From contig DGYK01000011.1 of assembly GCA_002398365.1 (NCBI GenBank), forward strand, positions 13,922 to 77,921: a stretch of DNA of 64,000 bases, read 5' to 3'. The notes under the pieces are model-generated. The model was not told the origin of the DNA. It ran no database searches and saw nothing but the letters and a program-made list of their open reading frames with translations. The stretch is from Flammeovirgaceae bacterium UBA5008 (GTDB lineage Bacteria > Bacteroidota > Bacteroidia > Cytophagales > Cyclobacteriaceae). This document shows, in pieces, positions 44,904-55,600 of the stretch; positions within the stretch are counted from its first letter, which is position 1, and each line of letters opens with the position of its first letter. Both the position numbers and the translations under genes were made by a program.

Positions 44904-45997
44904 ACGGTCATTTCTACACGTTTTGTGGTGCCAAAGGTAGCATTTCTTATGGCAATTTGGCGCGCCAGGCTTTCGGCTAAATCAGTAAATGCTTGTGCTG
45001 TAACTCCCCCTTTCATAACAGCCGGCAAGCCACTGTCTCCACTTTCGCGGATAGATTGCACCAAGGGAATCTGACCTAAGAAAGGCACTTCGAATTTTTC
45101 TGCTAAGGAACGACCACCATCTTTTCCAAAGATATAGTACTTGTTATCAGGTAGCTCCTCCGGTGTGAAGTAGGCCATGTTTTCAATGACACCTAATACC
45201 GGCACATTAATGGATGGCTGTTTGAACATGGCCAGTCCTTTCATTGCATCGGCCAGTGCTACCTTTTGCGGTGTGGTGACGATAATCGCTCCGGTAACAG
45301 GTACAGTTTGAACTAAAGTAAGATGGATGTCACTGGTTCCGGGAGGAAGATCAATTAACAAGTAATCTAAGTCGCCCCAGATGGTATCGCTGATGAATTG
45401 TTTCAATGCCGAGCTGGCCATAGGACCGCGCCAAACTACGGCACTCTCGGGTGGTGCCAGAAAGCCAATAGAAATAAGTTTTACTCCGTATTGCTCCAGT
45501 GGTAAGATAAGGTTTTTGCCATTCACCACTTTTACTTCTGGTTGCTCACGCTCACAGTTGAACATCACCGGAATAGAAGGGCCAAAAATATCGGCATCGA
45601 TTAAACCAACTTTGGCCCCTGCCTGCGCCAATGCCACGGCTAAGTTGGTGGTAACAGTAGATTTGCCGACTCCCCCTTTACCGGAGGCGATGGCAATGAT
45701 GTTTTTTACTCCCGGAAGGAGTGGAGCATTATCGCGCAGCGAGGTAACGGACGAGGTCATGAAGATGTCAATCAATACCTCTTTGCCTACCACTTTTTCA
45801 ACCGCCTCGATGCAGTCGTTTTTTATTTTTTCTTTTAGCGGACAGGCAGGCGTGGTGAGCACTACCGAAAAGCTGACTTTCTTTTCGGATAAGACGATAT
45901 CTTTAATCATTCCCAACGTCACTAGGTCTTTTTTTAAGTCGGGGTCATTGACGGTAGACAGTGCGCGGGTAATGTCTTCTTGGGTAAATTTCATCAT
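44900..45997 (-). CDS. Mrp/ApbC-family Fe-S carrier ATPase
   Basis: A 365-aa protein with an N-terminal MIP18/DUF59 domain (about residues 5-80) and a P-loop ATPase domain. The deviant Walker A ASGKGGVGKST lies at residues 104-114, and LIDADIFGPSIP follows near 135. The family binds and transfers Fe-S clusters. The cysteine pair that usually follows the ENM(S/A)YF motif in Mrp proteins is absent: here the segment reads ENMAYFTPEELPDNKYYIFG near residue 272. Start may be Met1 or Met2. It is upstream of, and overlaps, the NifU-like gene. Confidence 0.92.
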   Translation of the reverse strand: MMKFTQEDITRALSTVNDPDLKKDLVTLGMIKDIVLSEKKVSFSVVLTTPACPLKEKIKNDCIEAVEKVVGKEVLIDIFMTSSVTSLRDNAPLLPGVKNIIAIASGKGGVGKSTVTTNLAVALAQAGAKVGLIDADIFGPSIPVMFNCEREQPEVKVVNGKNLILPLEQYGVKLISIGFLAPPESAVVWRGPMASSALKQFISDTIWGDLDYLLIDLPPGTSDIHLTLVQTVPVTGAIIVTTPQKVALADAMKGLAMFKQPSINVPVLGVIENMAYFTPEELPDNKYYIFGKDGGRSLAEKFEVPFLGQIPLVQSIRESGDSGLPAVMKGGVTAQAFTDLAESLARQIAIRNATFGTTKRVEMTV

Positions 45998-46118
45998 ATC
46001 TTAATTAAAACCAGAATCGGCAAAAATGGTTCGCAAGTTAGGAAGAAACTGGTTTTCAGGTTTATCTAAATTAAATTTAACCGAAGAGATTTACTTCAAC
46101 TGATTCCTGCCAAAAACC

Positions 46119-46126
46119 TATCTTTG
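46119..46126 (+). promoter_or_regulatory. Candidate -7 element of dnaG
   Basis: TATCTTTG matches TAnnTTTG 21 bp before the TTG start of dnaG. No convincing -33 TTTG is seen. Confidence 0.4.
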
Positions 46127-46146
46127 CCGTCTATTTTCCTCCGATT

Positions 46147-48072
46147 TTGATCAGCCGCGAAACCATAGAAGAAGTCAAAAACAGGGTCGACATCATTGAT
46201 GTGATCAGCGACTTTGTGACGCTCAAAAAATCGGGGCAGAACTACAAGGCACTCAGCCCTTTCGCCAACGAAAAAACGCCTTCGTTCTTTGTCGTTCCCG
46301 CCAAGGGCATTTTTAAAGACTTCAGTAGCGGCAAGGGTGGCGATGCCTTTACGTTTGTGATGGAGCACGAAAAGCTCAGCTATGCCGAAGCCATTCGCTA
46401 CCTCGCCAAAAAATACGGTATTGAAATCAAAGAAGATCGCCTGACGGACGAAGGCGCAGCCGAGCAATCGGAGCGCGAGGGGCTTTACATTCTGATGAAT
46501 TTCGCCAAAGAGTATTACAAAAATATTCTTACCACCCACGAAGACGGCCGGAGCATTGGATTGAGTTATTTCCGCGAACGTGGCTTCAATGATCGAACCA
46601 TCGAAAAATTTGAGTTGGGCTTTGCATTGGAAGGCTGGGAAAACTTTAGTCGCGAGGCCATCGCCAAAGGCTATAACAAAGATTTGTTAGAAAAGACCGG
46701 TCTGGTTGTAAAAAAAGAAGACGGCAGTTCGTACGATCGCTTTCGCGGAAGGGTGATTTTCCCGGTTCATAATATTTCCGGTAAGGTGATTGCCTTTGGA
46801 GCCCGCATGTTGGGCAAAGACAAAAATCAGCCCAAGTACATCAACTCACCGGAAACGGATATCTACCACAAGAGTGATGTGCTCTACGGTTTGTATCAGG
46901 CAAAAAACGCCATCCGTCAACACGATGTTTGTTATCTGGTGGAAGGATACACAGATGTTATTTCAATGCATCAGGCCGATGTGGAAAATGTCGTGGCATC
47001 TTCCGGCACCGCCCTGACCGAAAATCAAATCAAACTCATTCATCGCTTTACGGAAAACGTCACTGTTTTATTTGACGGAGACTCAGCCGGTATCAAAGCA
47101 GCCCTGCGCGGCATTGACATGATTTTGAAAGGCGGGCTCAACGTGCGCGTGGTGTTGTTTCCTGATGGTGAAGACCCGGACAGCTATTCGCGTAAAGTAG
47201 GAACTACGGCTTTTCATCAGTTTTTGAAGGAGCACACACAAGATTTTGTGTCGTTCAAAACAAGCTTGTTTGCCAAAGAGGCGGCTGGTGATCCGATCCT
47301 AAAAGCTGAATCGATCAAAGAAGTAGTTACCAGTATTGCCCTCATTCCCGATCCGATCAAGCGATCAGTTTATATTCAAGAGACCAGTCACCTGCTCAAC
47401 ATCACTGAATCTGTTTTGTTGGCAGAGCTGAACAAAGTACTGATTGGTGAGAGGCGCAAGAATGAGAAAGAAGCCATTCGCGAACAGCAGGAAGCACCAC
47501 CAACGGTTGATGAAATTGAATCCGCACCAGCGAAAGTCGATGCGCAGGGAATGGTATTCTTTCAGGAGCGCGAAACCATTCGCTTGTTATTGAATTATGC
47601 CGATCAAAAATTAGAAGAACAAAACCTATCTGATTTTTTATTGCATGAATTGGAAGATGTGGAATTTACGCATCCGGTTTTTAAGGAAATATATGAGGCA
47701 TTTAAAAATGGATTGGCTAAAGGCCAAACCATCGACAATCAATACTTTTTGAGGAATGGCAGTGAGGAGGTAAAACGGATGGTGACCGAGTTGATTACAC
47801 CACGTTATGCTACGAGTCAGCACTGGAGTGAGAAGTTTCATATTTATTTCCCGAAGGAGAATGACGTGCTGAATGAGTTAGCCTTGAACAATGTGTTGCG
47901 GCTAAAATTTAGGGTGGTGCAAAAAATGATGGAAGAAAATTTGATGACAGTGAAGCAAGCGGAGATCGGAGGCAATTGGGATGAATTAGATAAAGCGCTG
48001 GAAATGCAAACCGGCTTGAAAAAAGCGGAATCAGAGTTGGCTGGTTTGCTGGGTATTGTGATAGCGAAGTGA
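46147..48072 (+). CDS. dnaG: DNA primase
   Basis: A 641-aa primase that makes RNA primers at the replication fork. The N-terminal domain has the usual frame (LKKSGQNYK, NEKTPSFFV, GKGGDAF), but the four zinc ligands are replaced: the expected CPFH is SPFA (residues 37-40) and the expected C-F-G-C is D-F-S-S (58-61). The Toprim domain is intact (LVEGYTDVI near 261 and LFDGDSAG near 306), and a C-terminal helicase-binding region follows. The start is TTG; the resulting N-terminus MISRETI is the usual one for Bacteroidota DnaG. Confidence 0.95.
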   Translation: MISRETIEEVKNRVDIIDVISDFVTLKKSGQNYKALSPFANEKTPSFFVVPAKGIFKDFSSGKGGDAFTFVMEHEKLSYAEAIRYLAKKYGIEIKEDRLTDEGAAEQSEREGLYILMNFAKEYYKNILTTHEDGRSIGLSYFRERGFNDRTIEKFELGFALEGWENFSREAIAKGYNKDLLEKTGLVVKKEDGSSYDRFRGRVIFPVHNISGKVIAFGARMLGKDKNQPKYINSPETDIYHKSDVLYGLYQAKNAIRQHDVCYLVEGYTDVISMHQADVENVVASSGTALTENQIKLIHRFTENVTVLFDGDSAGIKAALRGIDMILKGGLNVRVVLFPDGEDPDSYSRKVGTTAFHQFLKEHTQDFVSFKTSLFAKEAAGDPILKAESIKEVVTSIALIPDPIKRSVYIQETSHLLNITESVLLAELNKVLIGERRKNEKEAIREQQEAPPTVDEIESAPAKVDAQGMVFFQERETIRLLLNYADQKLEEQNLSDFLLHELEDVEFTHPVFKEIYEAFKNGLAKGQTIDNQYFLRNGSEEVKRMVTELITPRYATSQHWSEKFHIYFPKENDVLNELALNNVLRLKFRVVQKMMEENLMTVKQAEIGGNWDELDKALEMQTGLKKAESELAGLLGIVIAK

Positions 48073-48161
48073 CGGAGATGTAAAATTCTCTATTCTGGAC
48101 AAATCTGAACCAGTCAGTATGTATAATTGTTAATTAGAAGATTAAATCATAAGAGGTTAAA

Positions 48162-49376
48162 ATGGACAAACTAAAAATAGATACAATCGAGGAGGCCATC
48201 GAAGAGATCAAAAATGGCAAGGTAATTATTGTGGTAGATGACGAAGATCGTGAGAACGAAGGTGATTTCATCTGTGCCGCTGAAACCATTACCCCGGAGA
48301 TTGTCAACTTTATGGCCACGCATGGCCGTGGATTGATTTGCGCTCCCATCATTGAAGATCGCTGCGAAGAGTTGGGTCTCGAATTAATGGTGGGAAAAAA
48401 TACGGCCGCCTTCGAAACTCCGTTTACAGTTTCGGTGGATTTAATTGGTCACGGCTGCACAACCGGTATTTCAGCCCACGATCGGTTTAAGACCATCAAA
48501 GCATTGGTCGATCCAGAAACTAAACCAGAGGAGTTGGGTAAACCCGGACATATATTTCCACTCAAAGCAAAACGCGAGGGCGTACTTAGGAGATCAGGCC
48601 ATACAGAGGCTGCTATTGACTTTGCACGATTGGCCGGATTCCGGCCTGCCGGAGTGCTGGTGGAAATTTGTAATGAAGACGGTAGCATGGCACGACTGCC
48701 TGATTTGGTGAAGGTAGCTGAGCGCTTTCAGTTGAAGTTGGTAACTATTAAAGATCTGATTGCGTATCGGATGAACAAAGAGAAGCAAGTGGTGCGCCAG
48801 ATCGATGTTCAATTACCAACCTCACAGGGTGATTTTCAATTGGTCGCTTACGAGCAGCTCAACACCAAAGAGGTACACATGGCGTTAGTAAAAGGAACGT
48901 GGGAAAAAGATGAACCGGTGATGGTGCGAGTACACTCTTCTTGTGTTACCGGTGATATTTTTGGTTCATGCCGTTGCGATTGTGGTCCGCAATTGCATAG
49001 TGCGATGAAGATGGTAGAGCAAGAAGGCAAAGGCGTTGTTCTATATATGAAGCAAGAGGGCAGGGGCATTGGGTTACTCAACAAGCTAAAAGCCTATAAA
49101 CTTCAGGAGCAAGGTTTGGATACTGTTGAAGCTAATCTGCAATTAGGTTTTGATATGGATAATCGGGATTATGGAATTGGTGCGCAGATTTTACATGATC
49201 TGGGCATTTCTAAAATCCGATTGATTACTAACAATCCTAAAAAGAGAGTAGGTTTGATGGGCTACGGATTGGAAATCGTAGAGAACATTCCTATTGAGAT
49301 TACACCGAATCAACACAACGAAAAATATTTGCTAACAAAGCGAGATAAACTCGGACACATGATTTTAAAGAAGTGA
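48162..49376 (+). CDS. ribBA: Bifunctional 3,4-dihydroxy-2-butanone-4-phosphate synthase / GTP cyclohydrolase II
   Basis: A 404-aa fusion enzyme that makes both riboflavin precursors, from ribulose 5-phosphate and GTP. The RibB half (about residues 1-200) has [12 protein letters not shown], with the metal-binding acidic cluster, and [14 protein letters not shown]. The RibA half (about 205-404) has the zinc cysteines in [15 protein letters not shown] and the catalytic EGRGIGL region. The length is normal. No FMN riboswitch can be recognised in the 89-bp gap after dnaG. The next gene begins at its stop codon. Confidence 0.96.
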   Translation: MDKLKIDTIEEAIEEIKNGKVIIVVDDEDRENEGDFICAAETITPEIVNFMATHGRGLICAPIIEDRCEELGLELMVGKNTAAFETPFTVSVDLIGHGCTTGISAHDRFKTIKALVDPETKPEELGKPGHIFPLKAKREGVLRRSGHTEAAIDFARLAGFRPAGVLVEICNEDGSMARLPDLVKVAERFQLKLVTIKDLIAYRMNKEKQVVRQIDVQLPTSQGDFQLVAYEQLNTKEVHMALVKGTWEKDEPVMVRVHSSCVTGDIFGSCRCDCGPQLHSAMKMVEQEGKGVVLYMKQEGRGIGLLNKLKAYKLQEQGLDTVEANLQLGFDMDNRDYGIGAQILHDLGISKIRLITNNPKKRVGLMGYGLEIVENIPIEITPNQHNEKYLLTKRDKLGHMILKK

Positions 49377-49981
49377 TGCGGAAGTTTTTTCTATTGAGTG
49401 TATTTATTGTTTCATCGCAGGTTTTGCTTGCGCAGCAGTTTGCCTTTGAGTTGTGGCACGAGGGTAAATTGGTTTTGGAAACAACGGACACGCTTCGCGG
49501 ATTGGTGAAGTATGACCAGCAGAGCGATATCATTCAAATTAAGATCAAAGGGCAATTGCAAAGTTACACTGCGCGCAAAGTATTGTTTGTTGAAATTTTC
49601 GATGCAGGTGCCAAGCGCTATCGACAGTTTTATTCGCTGCCCTACTCTGCCAATAATACCTACAAAACACCCATCTTTTTTGAGTTGATTTGCGAAGGAA
49701 AGATTACGGTTCTTTGTCGTGAGAAGTTAGAATACCGTACTGTCAGTTCGCCCTATTACTACTATGGAACAACGACTCGCCTTGTCTTGGTAAATACTTA
49801 TTTTTTATTGAAGCCCGATGGTACAATTGCAGAGTTTGAGGGCCGCAAGGCCGACTGGCTGCGTTTGATGGAAGATCGTGAAAAGGAAGTAAAGGGTTTT
49901 GTGAAGGACAATAAATTAGATTTTGATTACAAATACGAATTAGCCCGGATCATTGAATATTATAACACCCTCGTAAAATAA
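49376..49981 (+). CDS. Secreted protein of unknown function
   Basis: A 201-aa protein with a signal peptide (about residues 1-19, ending LLAQQ). The rest has alternating beta strands and a C-terminal helical part (EYYNTLVK end). No family is recognised. The ATG at 49376 overlaps the ribBA stop by one base, so translation is coupled; a GTG one codon upstream (49373) is an alternative. The link with riboflavin synthesis may only be positional. Confidence 0.75.
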   Translation: MRKFFLLSVFIVSSQVLLAQQFAFELWHEGKLVLETTDTLRGLVKYDQQSDIIQIKIKGQLQSYTARKVLFVEIFDAGAKRYRQFYSLPYSANNTYKTPIFFELICEGKITVLCREKLEYRTVSSPYYYYGTTTRLVLVNTYFLLKPDGTIAEFEGRKADWLRLMEDREKEVKGFVKDNKLDFDYKYELARIIEYYNTLVK

Positions 49982-49988
49982 ATAATAC

Positions 49989-50771
49989 ATGGCAAGACCA
50001 CTGATCTTAGTTTCGAATGACGATGGCATCACCTCACGCGGAATTTTCAATTTAGTTTCTGTGATGAAAGAATTGGGTGATGTGTTGGTGGTTGCACCGG
50101 ATGGGCCGCAATCAGGAATGGGTCACGCCATTACTGTGGGAGATACGCTTCGATTAAACGAGTCATTTATTTTTGAAGGCGTACGTGCGTATGAGTGCAG
50201 TGGTACGCCTGCCGACTGCATTAAAATGGCGCGGCATTTTGTTCTGAAGAATGACCGTCAGCCCGATGTAGTGGTGAGCGGAATCAATCACGGAAGCAAT
50301 ACATCGATCAGCGTACTTTATTCCGGAACGATGTCTGCTGCCATTGAAGGTGCCATCGAAGGAGTACCTGCGATTGGTTTTTCACTTTGCGACTACAGCC
50401 ATAAAGCAGATTTCTCGCACACGGGCGAAGTTGTGAAGAAAATTGTGCAACAGGTTTTAGAGAAAGGCTTGCCCAAGGGGGTTGCTTTGAATGTAAATAT
50501 TCCCGCTAAACGCAACGAGCCATTAAAAGGCATTCGTGTTTGCCGTCAGGCCAATGCGAAATGGGTGGAAGAATTTGATCAGCGATTTGACCCTTATGGG
50601 AGAAGTTATTTCTGGATGACCGGAAACTTTGTTAATTTTGATAAGGCAGAAGATAATGATGAGTGGGCCATCGCTAACAATTATGTTTCGGTTGTTCCTT
50701 GTCAATTTGATTTAACGGCTCATCAAGCGATTGCTGTGCTCAATGAAGAGTGGAGCATTCTAGGTAAATAA
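49989..50771 (+). CDS. surE: 5'/3'-nucleotidase SurE
   Basis: A 260-aa metal-dependent nucleoside monophosphate phosphatase. The N-terminal metal site LVSNDDGI (Asp-Asp), the Ser/Gly-rich SGTPADC, and VVSGINHGSNTSISVLYSGT near residue 95 are characteristic. The length is normal. It starts 7 bp after the secreted unknown and is followed by a hairpin. Confidence 0.96.
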   Translation: MARPLILVSNDDGITSRGIFNLVSVMKELGDVLVVAPDGPQSGMGHAITVGDTLRLNESFIFEGVRAYECSGTPADCIKMARHFVLKNDRQPDVVVSGINHGSNTSISVLYSGTMSAAIEGAIEGVPAIGFSLCDYSHKADFSHTGEVVKKIVQQVLEKGLPKGVALNVNIPAKRNEPLKGIRVCRQANAKWVEEFDQRFDPYGRSYFWMTGNFVNFDKAEDNDEWAIANNYVSVVPCQFDLTAHQAIAVLNEEWSILGK

Positions 50772-50799
50772 TAGGCCGGTTCTCAAATCTTTTTTTGCC

Positions 50800-50844
50800 A
50801 GACGTTTCCCCATCGCTTCTTTGCGGAAGCTTTAACGTCTTTTT
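50800..50844 (+). terminator. Hairpin terminator after surE
   Basis: AGACGTT (50800-50806) pairs with AACGTCT (50834-50840), with an inner stem GCTTC/GAAGC (50815-50819, 50826-50830), followed by TTTT. It is a likely rho-independent terminator with an internal bulge. Confidence 0.6.
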
Positions 50845-50878
50845 AGTCTCCCCATTATTTAGTGTCACAACTTAATTG

Positions 50879-50893
50879 GTTGCCAATGGCAAC
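50879..50893. promoter_or_regulatory. Small palindrome upstream of the FecI-type sigma gene
   Basis: GTTGCC-AAT-GGCAAC is a perfect 6-bp-arm inverted repeat 12 bp before the ATG. It could be an operator or a leader hairpin; this is a weak call. Confidence 0.3.
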
Positions 50894-50905
50894 GGAATTA
50901 TTTCC

Positions 50906-51493
50906 ATGTATAGACCTAAAGTCTACGATGAGGAGGCCATTATTCGCAAAATAAAGGAGGGAGATGAGGCTTCTTTCAGATGTTTGTTCGATCGCTATCG
51001 CAATGAATTATTTACGTATTGCCTACACATTACTAAAGAACGATCAATAGCCGAAGAAATCGTGCAAGATGTGTTTATGATTATTTGGCAAAACAGAGAA
51101 GGTTTGCAACCGCAGATAAAACCTTATCTATATACCATAACACAAAACCTCTCCTTCAATTTTTTAAAGAAAGCAACAAGAGATGTTAAGATGAAGAAAC
51201 AGGTTTTCTATGAAAGCCAGAAAGAATTTCGGCAGGAGTGGTTGATTGATTTTAAAGATACGAAAGAGCTTATCACGCAAGCAATTACGCAAATGCCAAC
51301 TCGGCAACAAGAGATATTTTCTTTATCACGATGGGAAAACAAAAGCCATGATGAAATAGCTCGCCAATTAAGGATATCTAAAAATACAGTTAAAGATCAA
51401 ATGTATAAGGCGCTTAAGGCGATCAAGCATTATTTACAAACGCACCAATTGTTACTTGTATTTTTAGTTCAGGTTTTTAATTCTATTCGCTAA
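50906..51493 (+). CDS. ECF sigma factor, FecI-like
   Basis: A 195-aa sigma-70 family ECF factor. Region 2 has AEEIVQDVFMIIWQNRE near residue 52, and region 4 has SHDEIARQLRISKNTVKDQMYKALKAI near 150. The ATG at 50906 (MYRPKVYDEE) is preferred over an upstream TTG. The following FecR-type anti-sigma gene and TonB receptor with STN domain make this a FecIRA-type signalling set, in which ligand binding outside activates the sigma factor. Confidence 0.92.
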   Translation: MYRPKVYDEEAIIRKIKEGDEASFRCLFDRYRNELFTYCLHITKERSIAEEIVQDVFMIIWQNREGLQPQIKPYLYTITQNLSFNFLKKATRDVKMKKQVFYESQKEFRQEWLIDFKDTKELITQAITQMPTRQQEIFSLSRWENKSHDEIARQLRISKNTVKDQMYKALKAIKHYLQTHQLLLVFLVQVFNSIR

Positions 51494-51614
51494 TTTTTTT
51501 CAGCTATCCATTAGCTAACAAAAGATTAGGGTTCAAAAAAATTGGATTACACGCTTTTTTGAGCCGTTAGAAAATATTTTTGCGCGACACATCGTACTTC
51601 CTCCATTTTCAATT

Positions 51615-51652
51615 GTAGTAGGGTGTAAAGGTTCCGCGATCGGTCTGTCGAT
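51615..51652 (+). promoter_or_regulatory. Candidate ECF-type promoter before the FecR gene
   Basis: GTAGGGTGTAAAGGTTCC followed about 10 nt later by GGTCTG lies in a 209-bp gap between the sigma and fecR-like genes. The GTAAAGGTT ... GTCTG layout resembles ECF -35/-10 promoters. It may be the target of the upstream sigma factor, giving separate control of fecR and the receptor. Low certainty. Confidence 0.35.
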
Positions 51653-51702
51653 ACAGAACCAATCAAACCTTACTATTGATTTAAACTTTAATTGGCATCA
51701 TC

Positions 51703-52686
51703 TTGAAGGAGATTGTTCAAAAATTTATAAACAATGAGTGTTCAAAACACGAAATAGAATTATTAATCGAATACATTCAATCGCATGGCACATCTGCTGA
51801 CCTGCCTGCTGTTGAAGAAGTGTTGTCGAAATTAGAATCCTACCAAGTTATTTCTCAAACTGAATCCAATCGAATAGTATATGCTATTTTCGAGACTGCT
51901 AAAAATCAGCGGAAGCAACTTGGACAAAAATATTTCTGGCGAGTAGCAGCATCTGTCGCTTTCCTGATTTTCTCAATGATATGGATTTATTATTCCTTTC
52001 AAAAGCAGCCCATTGAGTATCGAACAATTTTCGGTGAAGTAAAGACAATCACATTGCCGGATGGCTCTTCGGTAGTTCTGAATGGAAATTCAAGGTTATC
52101 CTATTCCTCAACTTTAGTTGGAGATTCGATTCGTACCGTTTCGGTAGAAGGAGAAGCTTTTTTTGATGTCGTGCATACCAAAAATAATAGTCCATTTATT
52201 GTAATAGTCAATGATGAATTTAAAGTGGAGGTGTTGGGTACAAAATTTAACATACAGCACCGCAGAGGGCGATCGAATGTGGTATTAAATGAAGGCAGCG
52301 TAAAGGTGACTATCCGCAAGGAAAAGCAGGTGCAACAAATTACGATAAAACCAGGTGAAGCGATTACTTTTTTGGAAAGTAATAAAGTGATTGAAAAGAA
52401 CCAAGTGCAGCCGGAGAAAAGTTCTTCGTGGAAAAACGCCAAACTGGTTTTGGATAATATGCTGATGAAAGAAGTAATTCAACGAATGGAAGATACTTAT
52501 GGTGTGCATGTTCAGATCAGCGACCCTTCTATACTTTCATTGAAATTATGGGGCACAGTTCCATGCAATAGCTTGGATAATTTAATAAAAGGTATTGAAG
52601 CCTCTTTCAATCTTCAGATTGTGAAGGAAGGTGATACAATCTCCATTTCCAAATCAGTAGAAAACCTAAACCCAGTAAACAATTAA
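51703..52686 (+). CDS. FecR-family anti-sigma regulator
   Basis: A 327-aa inner-membrane regulator. A short cytoplasmic N-terminal part (about residues 1-75) precedes one membrane helix (about 82-102). The periplasmic FecR domain (TIFGEVKTITLPDGSSVVLNG, VEVLGTKFNI) and a C-terminal DUF4974-like domain (about 245-315, LVLDNMLMKEVIQRMEDTYGV) follow. It should hold the sigma factor and receive the signal from the STN domain of the receptor. The start is a TTG; the frame continues upstream with other weak start codons, so the exact 5' end is uncertain. Confidence 0.9.
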   Translation: MKEIVQKFINNECSKHEIELLIEYIQSHGTSADLPAVEEVLSKLESYQVISQTESNRIVYAIFETAKNQRKQLGQKYFWRVAASVAFLIFSMIWIYYSFQKQPIEYRTIFGEVKTITLPDGSSVVLNGNSRLSYSSTLVGDSIRTVSVEGEAFFDVVHTKNNSPFIVIVNDEFKVEVLGTKFNIQHRRGRSNVVLNEGSVKVTIRKEKQVQQITIKPGEAITFLESNKVIEKNQVQPEKSSSWKNAKLVLDNMLMKEVIQRMEDTYGVHVQISDPSILSLKLWGTVPCNSLDNLIKGIEASFNLQIVKEGDTISISKSVENLNPVNN

Positions 52687-52699
52687 ACCCAATTTATCT

Positions 52700-55600
52700 A
52701 TGAAAATATTACTACAAGTTGCACTCTTATCGAGCCTCACCATGGTTTCGTTTGGGCAAAAAGCTTTGCCTGTAAATGAATCGGCTGGTCAAACGCAGGA
52801 AACTCACCAATCACTTAAGCAAGTACTGAAGGATTTGGAAAAGCATTATCATGTATCCATCCTCACAGATCAACGTCTTATTGAGAATCAAATGGCGGAG
52901 CCACTAACCCGGTATCAATCAATTACACGCGATCTTGATTTTGCCTTACGAAATACGGGTTTGGAATACAAATTGGTAGCTGATAATTTTTATGTTATCA
53001 TTTTGAAACGACAAGATGTTGTTTATGCCAGTTCGCTCACCGCTTCTGTTTCGAGTAATCAGATTTTAACTGAATTGATTCCATACCAACAAGCTGACTC
53101 TAAAATATTGGGAAAAGTAACTTCTCAAACTGGAGAAATACTAGCAGGGGTTACCATTGCGGTAGCTGGCACTACACAAGGTACCGTGACGGATGCAGAT
53201 GGACATTATGAATTGGCTTTAGCTCCGGGAAACTATACGCTTAACATTAGTTTTATTGGCTATGAATCGCTTGCCCAACCGATTACCATTGGCAATGAAA
53301 ACGTAAATCTTGACTTTGTATTAAAGGAGTCCATTGAATCATTGGGTGAAGTAGTGGTATTAGGTTCACGAGGCGTAGCGCAGCGCACATCCACTTCCTC
53401 GCCTGTTCCTATTGATGCTATTACAACCAAAGAGCTTAAGAGTTTCTCGCAAGTTAATATTGGTGATATTTTAAATTATGTAGCCCCTTCTTTTAATTCC
53501 AACAAACAAACCGTAACAGATGGTACCGACCACTTAGATCCTGCCTCTCTGCGCGGCTTAGGCCCTGATCAGGTTTTAGTTTTGGTAAATGGAAAGAGAA
53601 GACACACTTCTGCATTAGTGAATATTAATGGATCAGTTGGGCGAGGATCGGTAGGTACTGATATGAACGTAATTCCGGTTGCGGCAGTAGAACGTGTGGA
53701 GGTACTTCGTGACGGAGCGGCTGCGCAATATGGGTCTGATGCAATTGCAGGGGTCATAAATGTGGTACTCAAAAAGGATTACGAAGGATTCACCGCTTCG
53801 CTTACAACTGGAACCAACCTTACTAATTTGCAATACAAGGTCCCTACCATAAATGGAGGCTTTGATATAAAGAGTCAGAACATTACTGATGGCCAAGTGG
53901 TGCAGCTCGATTTGAGCAAAGGATTTCGTTTGGGTAAAAATGGAAGCCTCACTGTTACAGCTCAATACAACGAGCGCGGAAATTCAAATCGCAGTGGTTT
54001 GGATAATGCTCCAACTATTTACCTTGGATCCAGCGGATCATTCCCTGGCACTCCGGCTAATCAGGTGCAAAACGATTTTCGCACTCAGCTAATTAAAGAT
54101 GATGCCACACTGGCAGCGCAGACCAAATATGATCGCCATAACATGGTGTTTGGAAATTCATCATCCAGAAATTTGGGAGTATTTGTAAATGGTTCGCTCC
54201 CGGTAAATGATAATTCTGAGTTTTACTTTGCCGGAGGTTATACCTATCGCACGGGCAAGGCTTTCGGAAATGTACGCCTTCCGGTTTCTCGCTCACAGCA
54301 ACCGTTAAATTCAGATGGATCATTGTACTATCCCAATGGATTTCTGCCTGCCATTTCACCAACCATTCAAGATCCTTCGCTGATTGTAGGATTTAAAACA
54401 AAAATCAATGATTGGCGGATAGACTTCAGTAATACTTTGGGCAGTAACTCGTTTGCGTTTCGTGTGGAAGAATCGGGCAATGCTTCACTTCCGAATGGAA
54501 ACGTGCAAACAAGTTTTGATGCAGGTAAATTACGATTCACGCAGAATACTTTCAACGTAGACGCAGCACGGACATATTCCAGTTTAGGTGCAGCCATCAC
54601 AAATTTTAATGTGGCATTTGGTGGAGAGTTTCGGTATGAAAATTATGTAATTACCGCTGGCGAATTAAACTCTTATAGCGGTAGCACTACCCCGAAGACA
54701 GTGGCGACAGCTCCACTAACCATCAATGGTCCTGCGGCAGGAACTACGCTCGCTTTGCCGGGTGCACAGGTGTTTCCTGGTTTTCAACCCGATTATGCCA
54801 TTGATAAATCGCGAACGAGTTTAGGATTGTACGCTGACCTTGAAGGAGAACTTCATAATAAATTGCTAATTGGTGTTGCTGGTCGTTTTGAGAATTTCTC
54901 TGATTTCGGATCGAATGTGAGTGGAAAGATTGCAGCTCGCTATAAAGTATCTGAGATATTTTCGTTGCGCGGGTCAATTAGTACCGGCTTCAGAGCGCCT
55001 TCCTTACATCAGCGATATTTTCAAAACATCAGCACTCAGTTTGTTAGTGGAAATCCATCCAATACGCTTACGGTAAATAATGATAGCGAAATAGCGCGTA
55101 CAAAAATTGGTGTGGCTGCGCTCCGTCCCGAAACTTCCATTGGCGGCACATTTGGAATTACAGCTTCTTTTGGCAAAACCGCTGTTACTATTGACGCCTA
55201 TCAAATTAATATTACTGACCGCATAGTTTATTCTGGAGCATTCTCCAGAAGCTTGCTCGGCTTTGCAGCCAATGAGTTTATCGGAGTGAATAATGTTAAT
55301 TTTTTTGCTAATGCCGCAAATACAACAACTAAAGGTTTAGATATTGTTGCATCGCATAAAATGGATTTGGGCAAGGGCTCATTAACAGCAACACTTGGAC
55401 TGAATTTAAACGAAAACAAAGTGACCGCTATTAACAGCACTGATCTCATCAACTCACCCGCCAAAAACGATCCCACTACCAACCCAAACACGTGGTTTAA
55501 GAATTTGTTATTCGATCGGCAACAACAATCGCGTATCGAAGTACTTCAACCGCGCAACAAAGTAAACCTGAGCCTTACCTACGCACTCAACAAGCTAAAC

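Noticed and set aside
48073..48161. Possible FMN riboswitch before ribBA
   Set aside because: The gap is only 89 bp and shows no RFN-like conserved stems.
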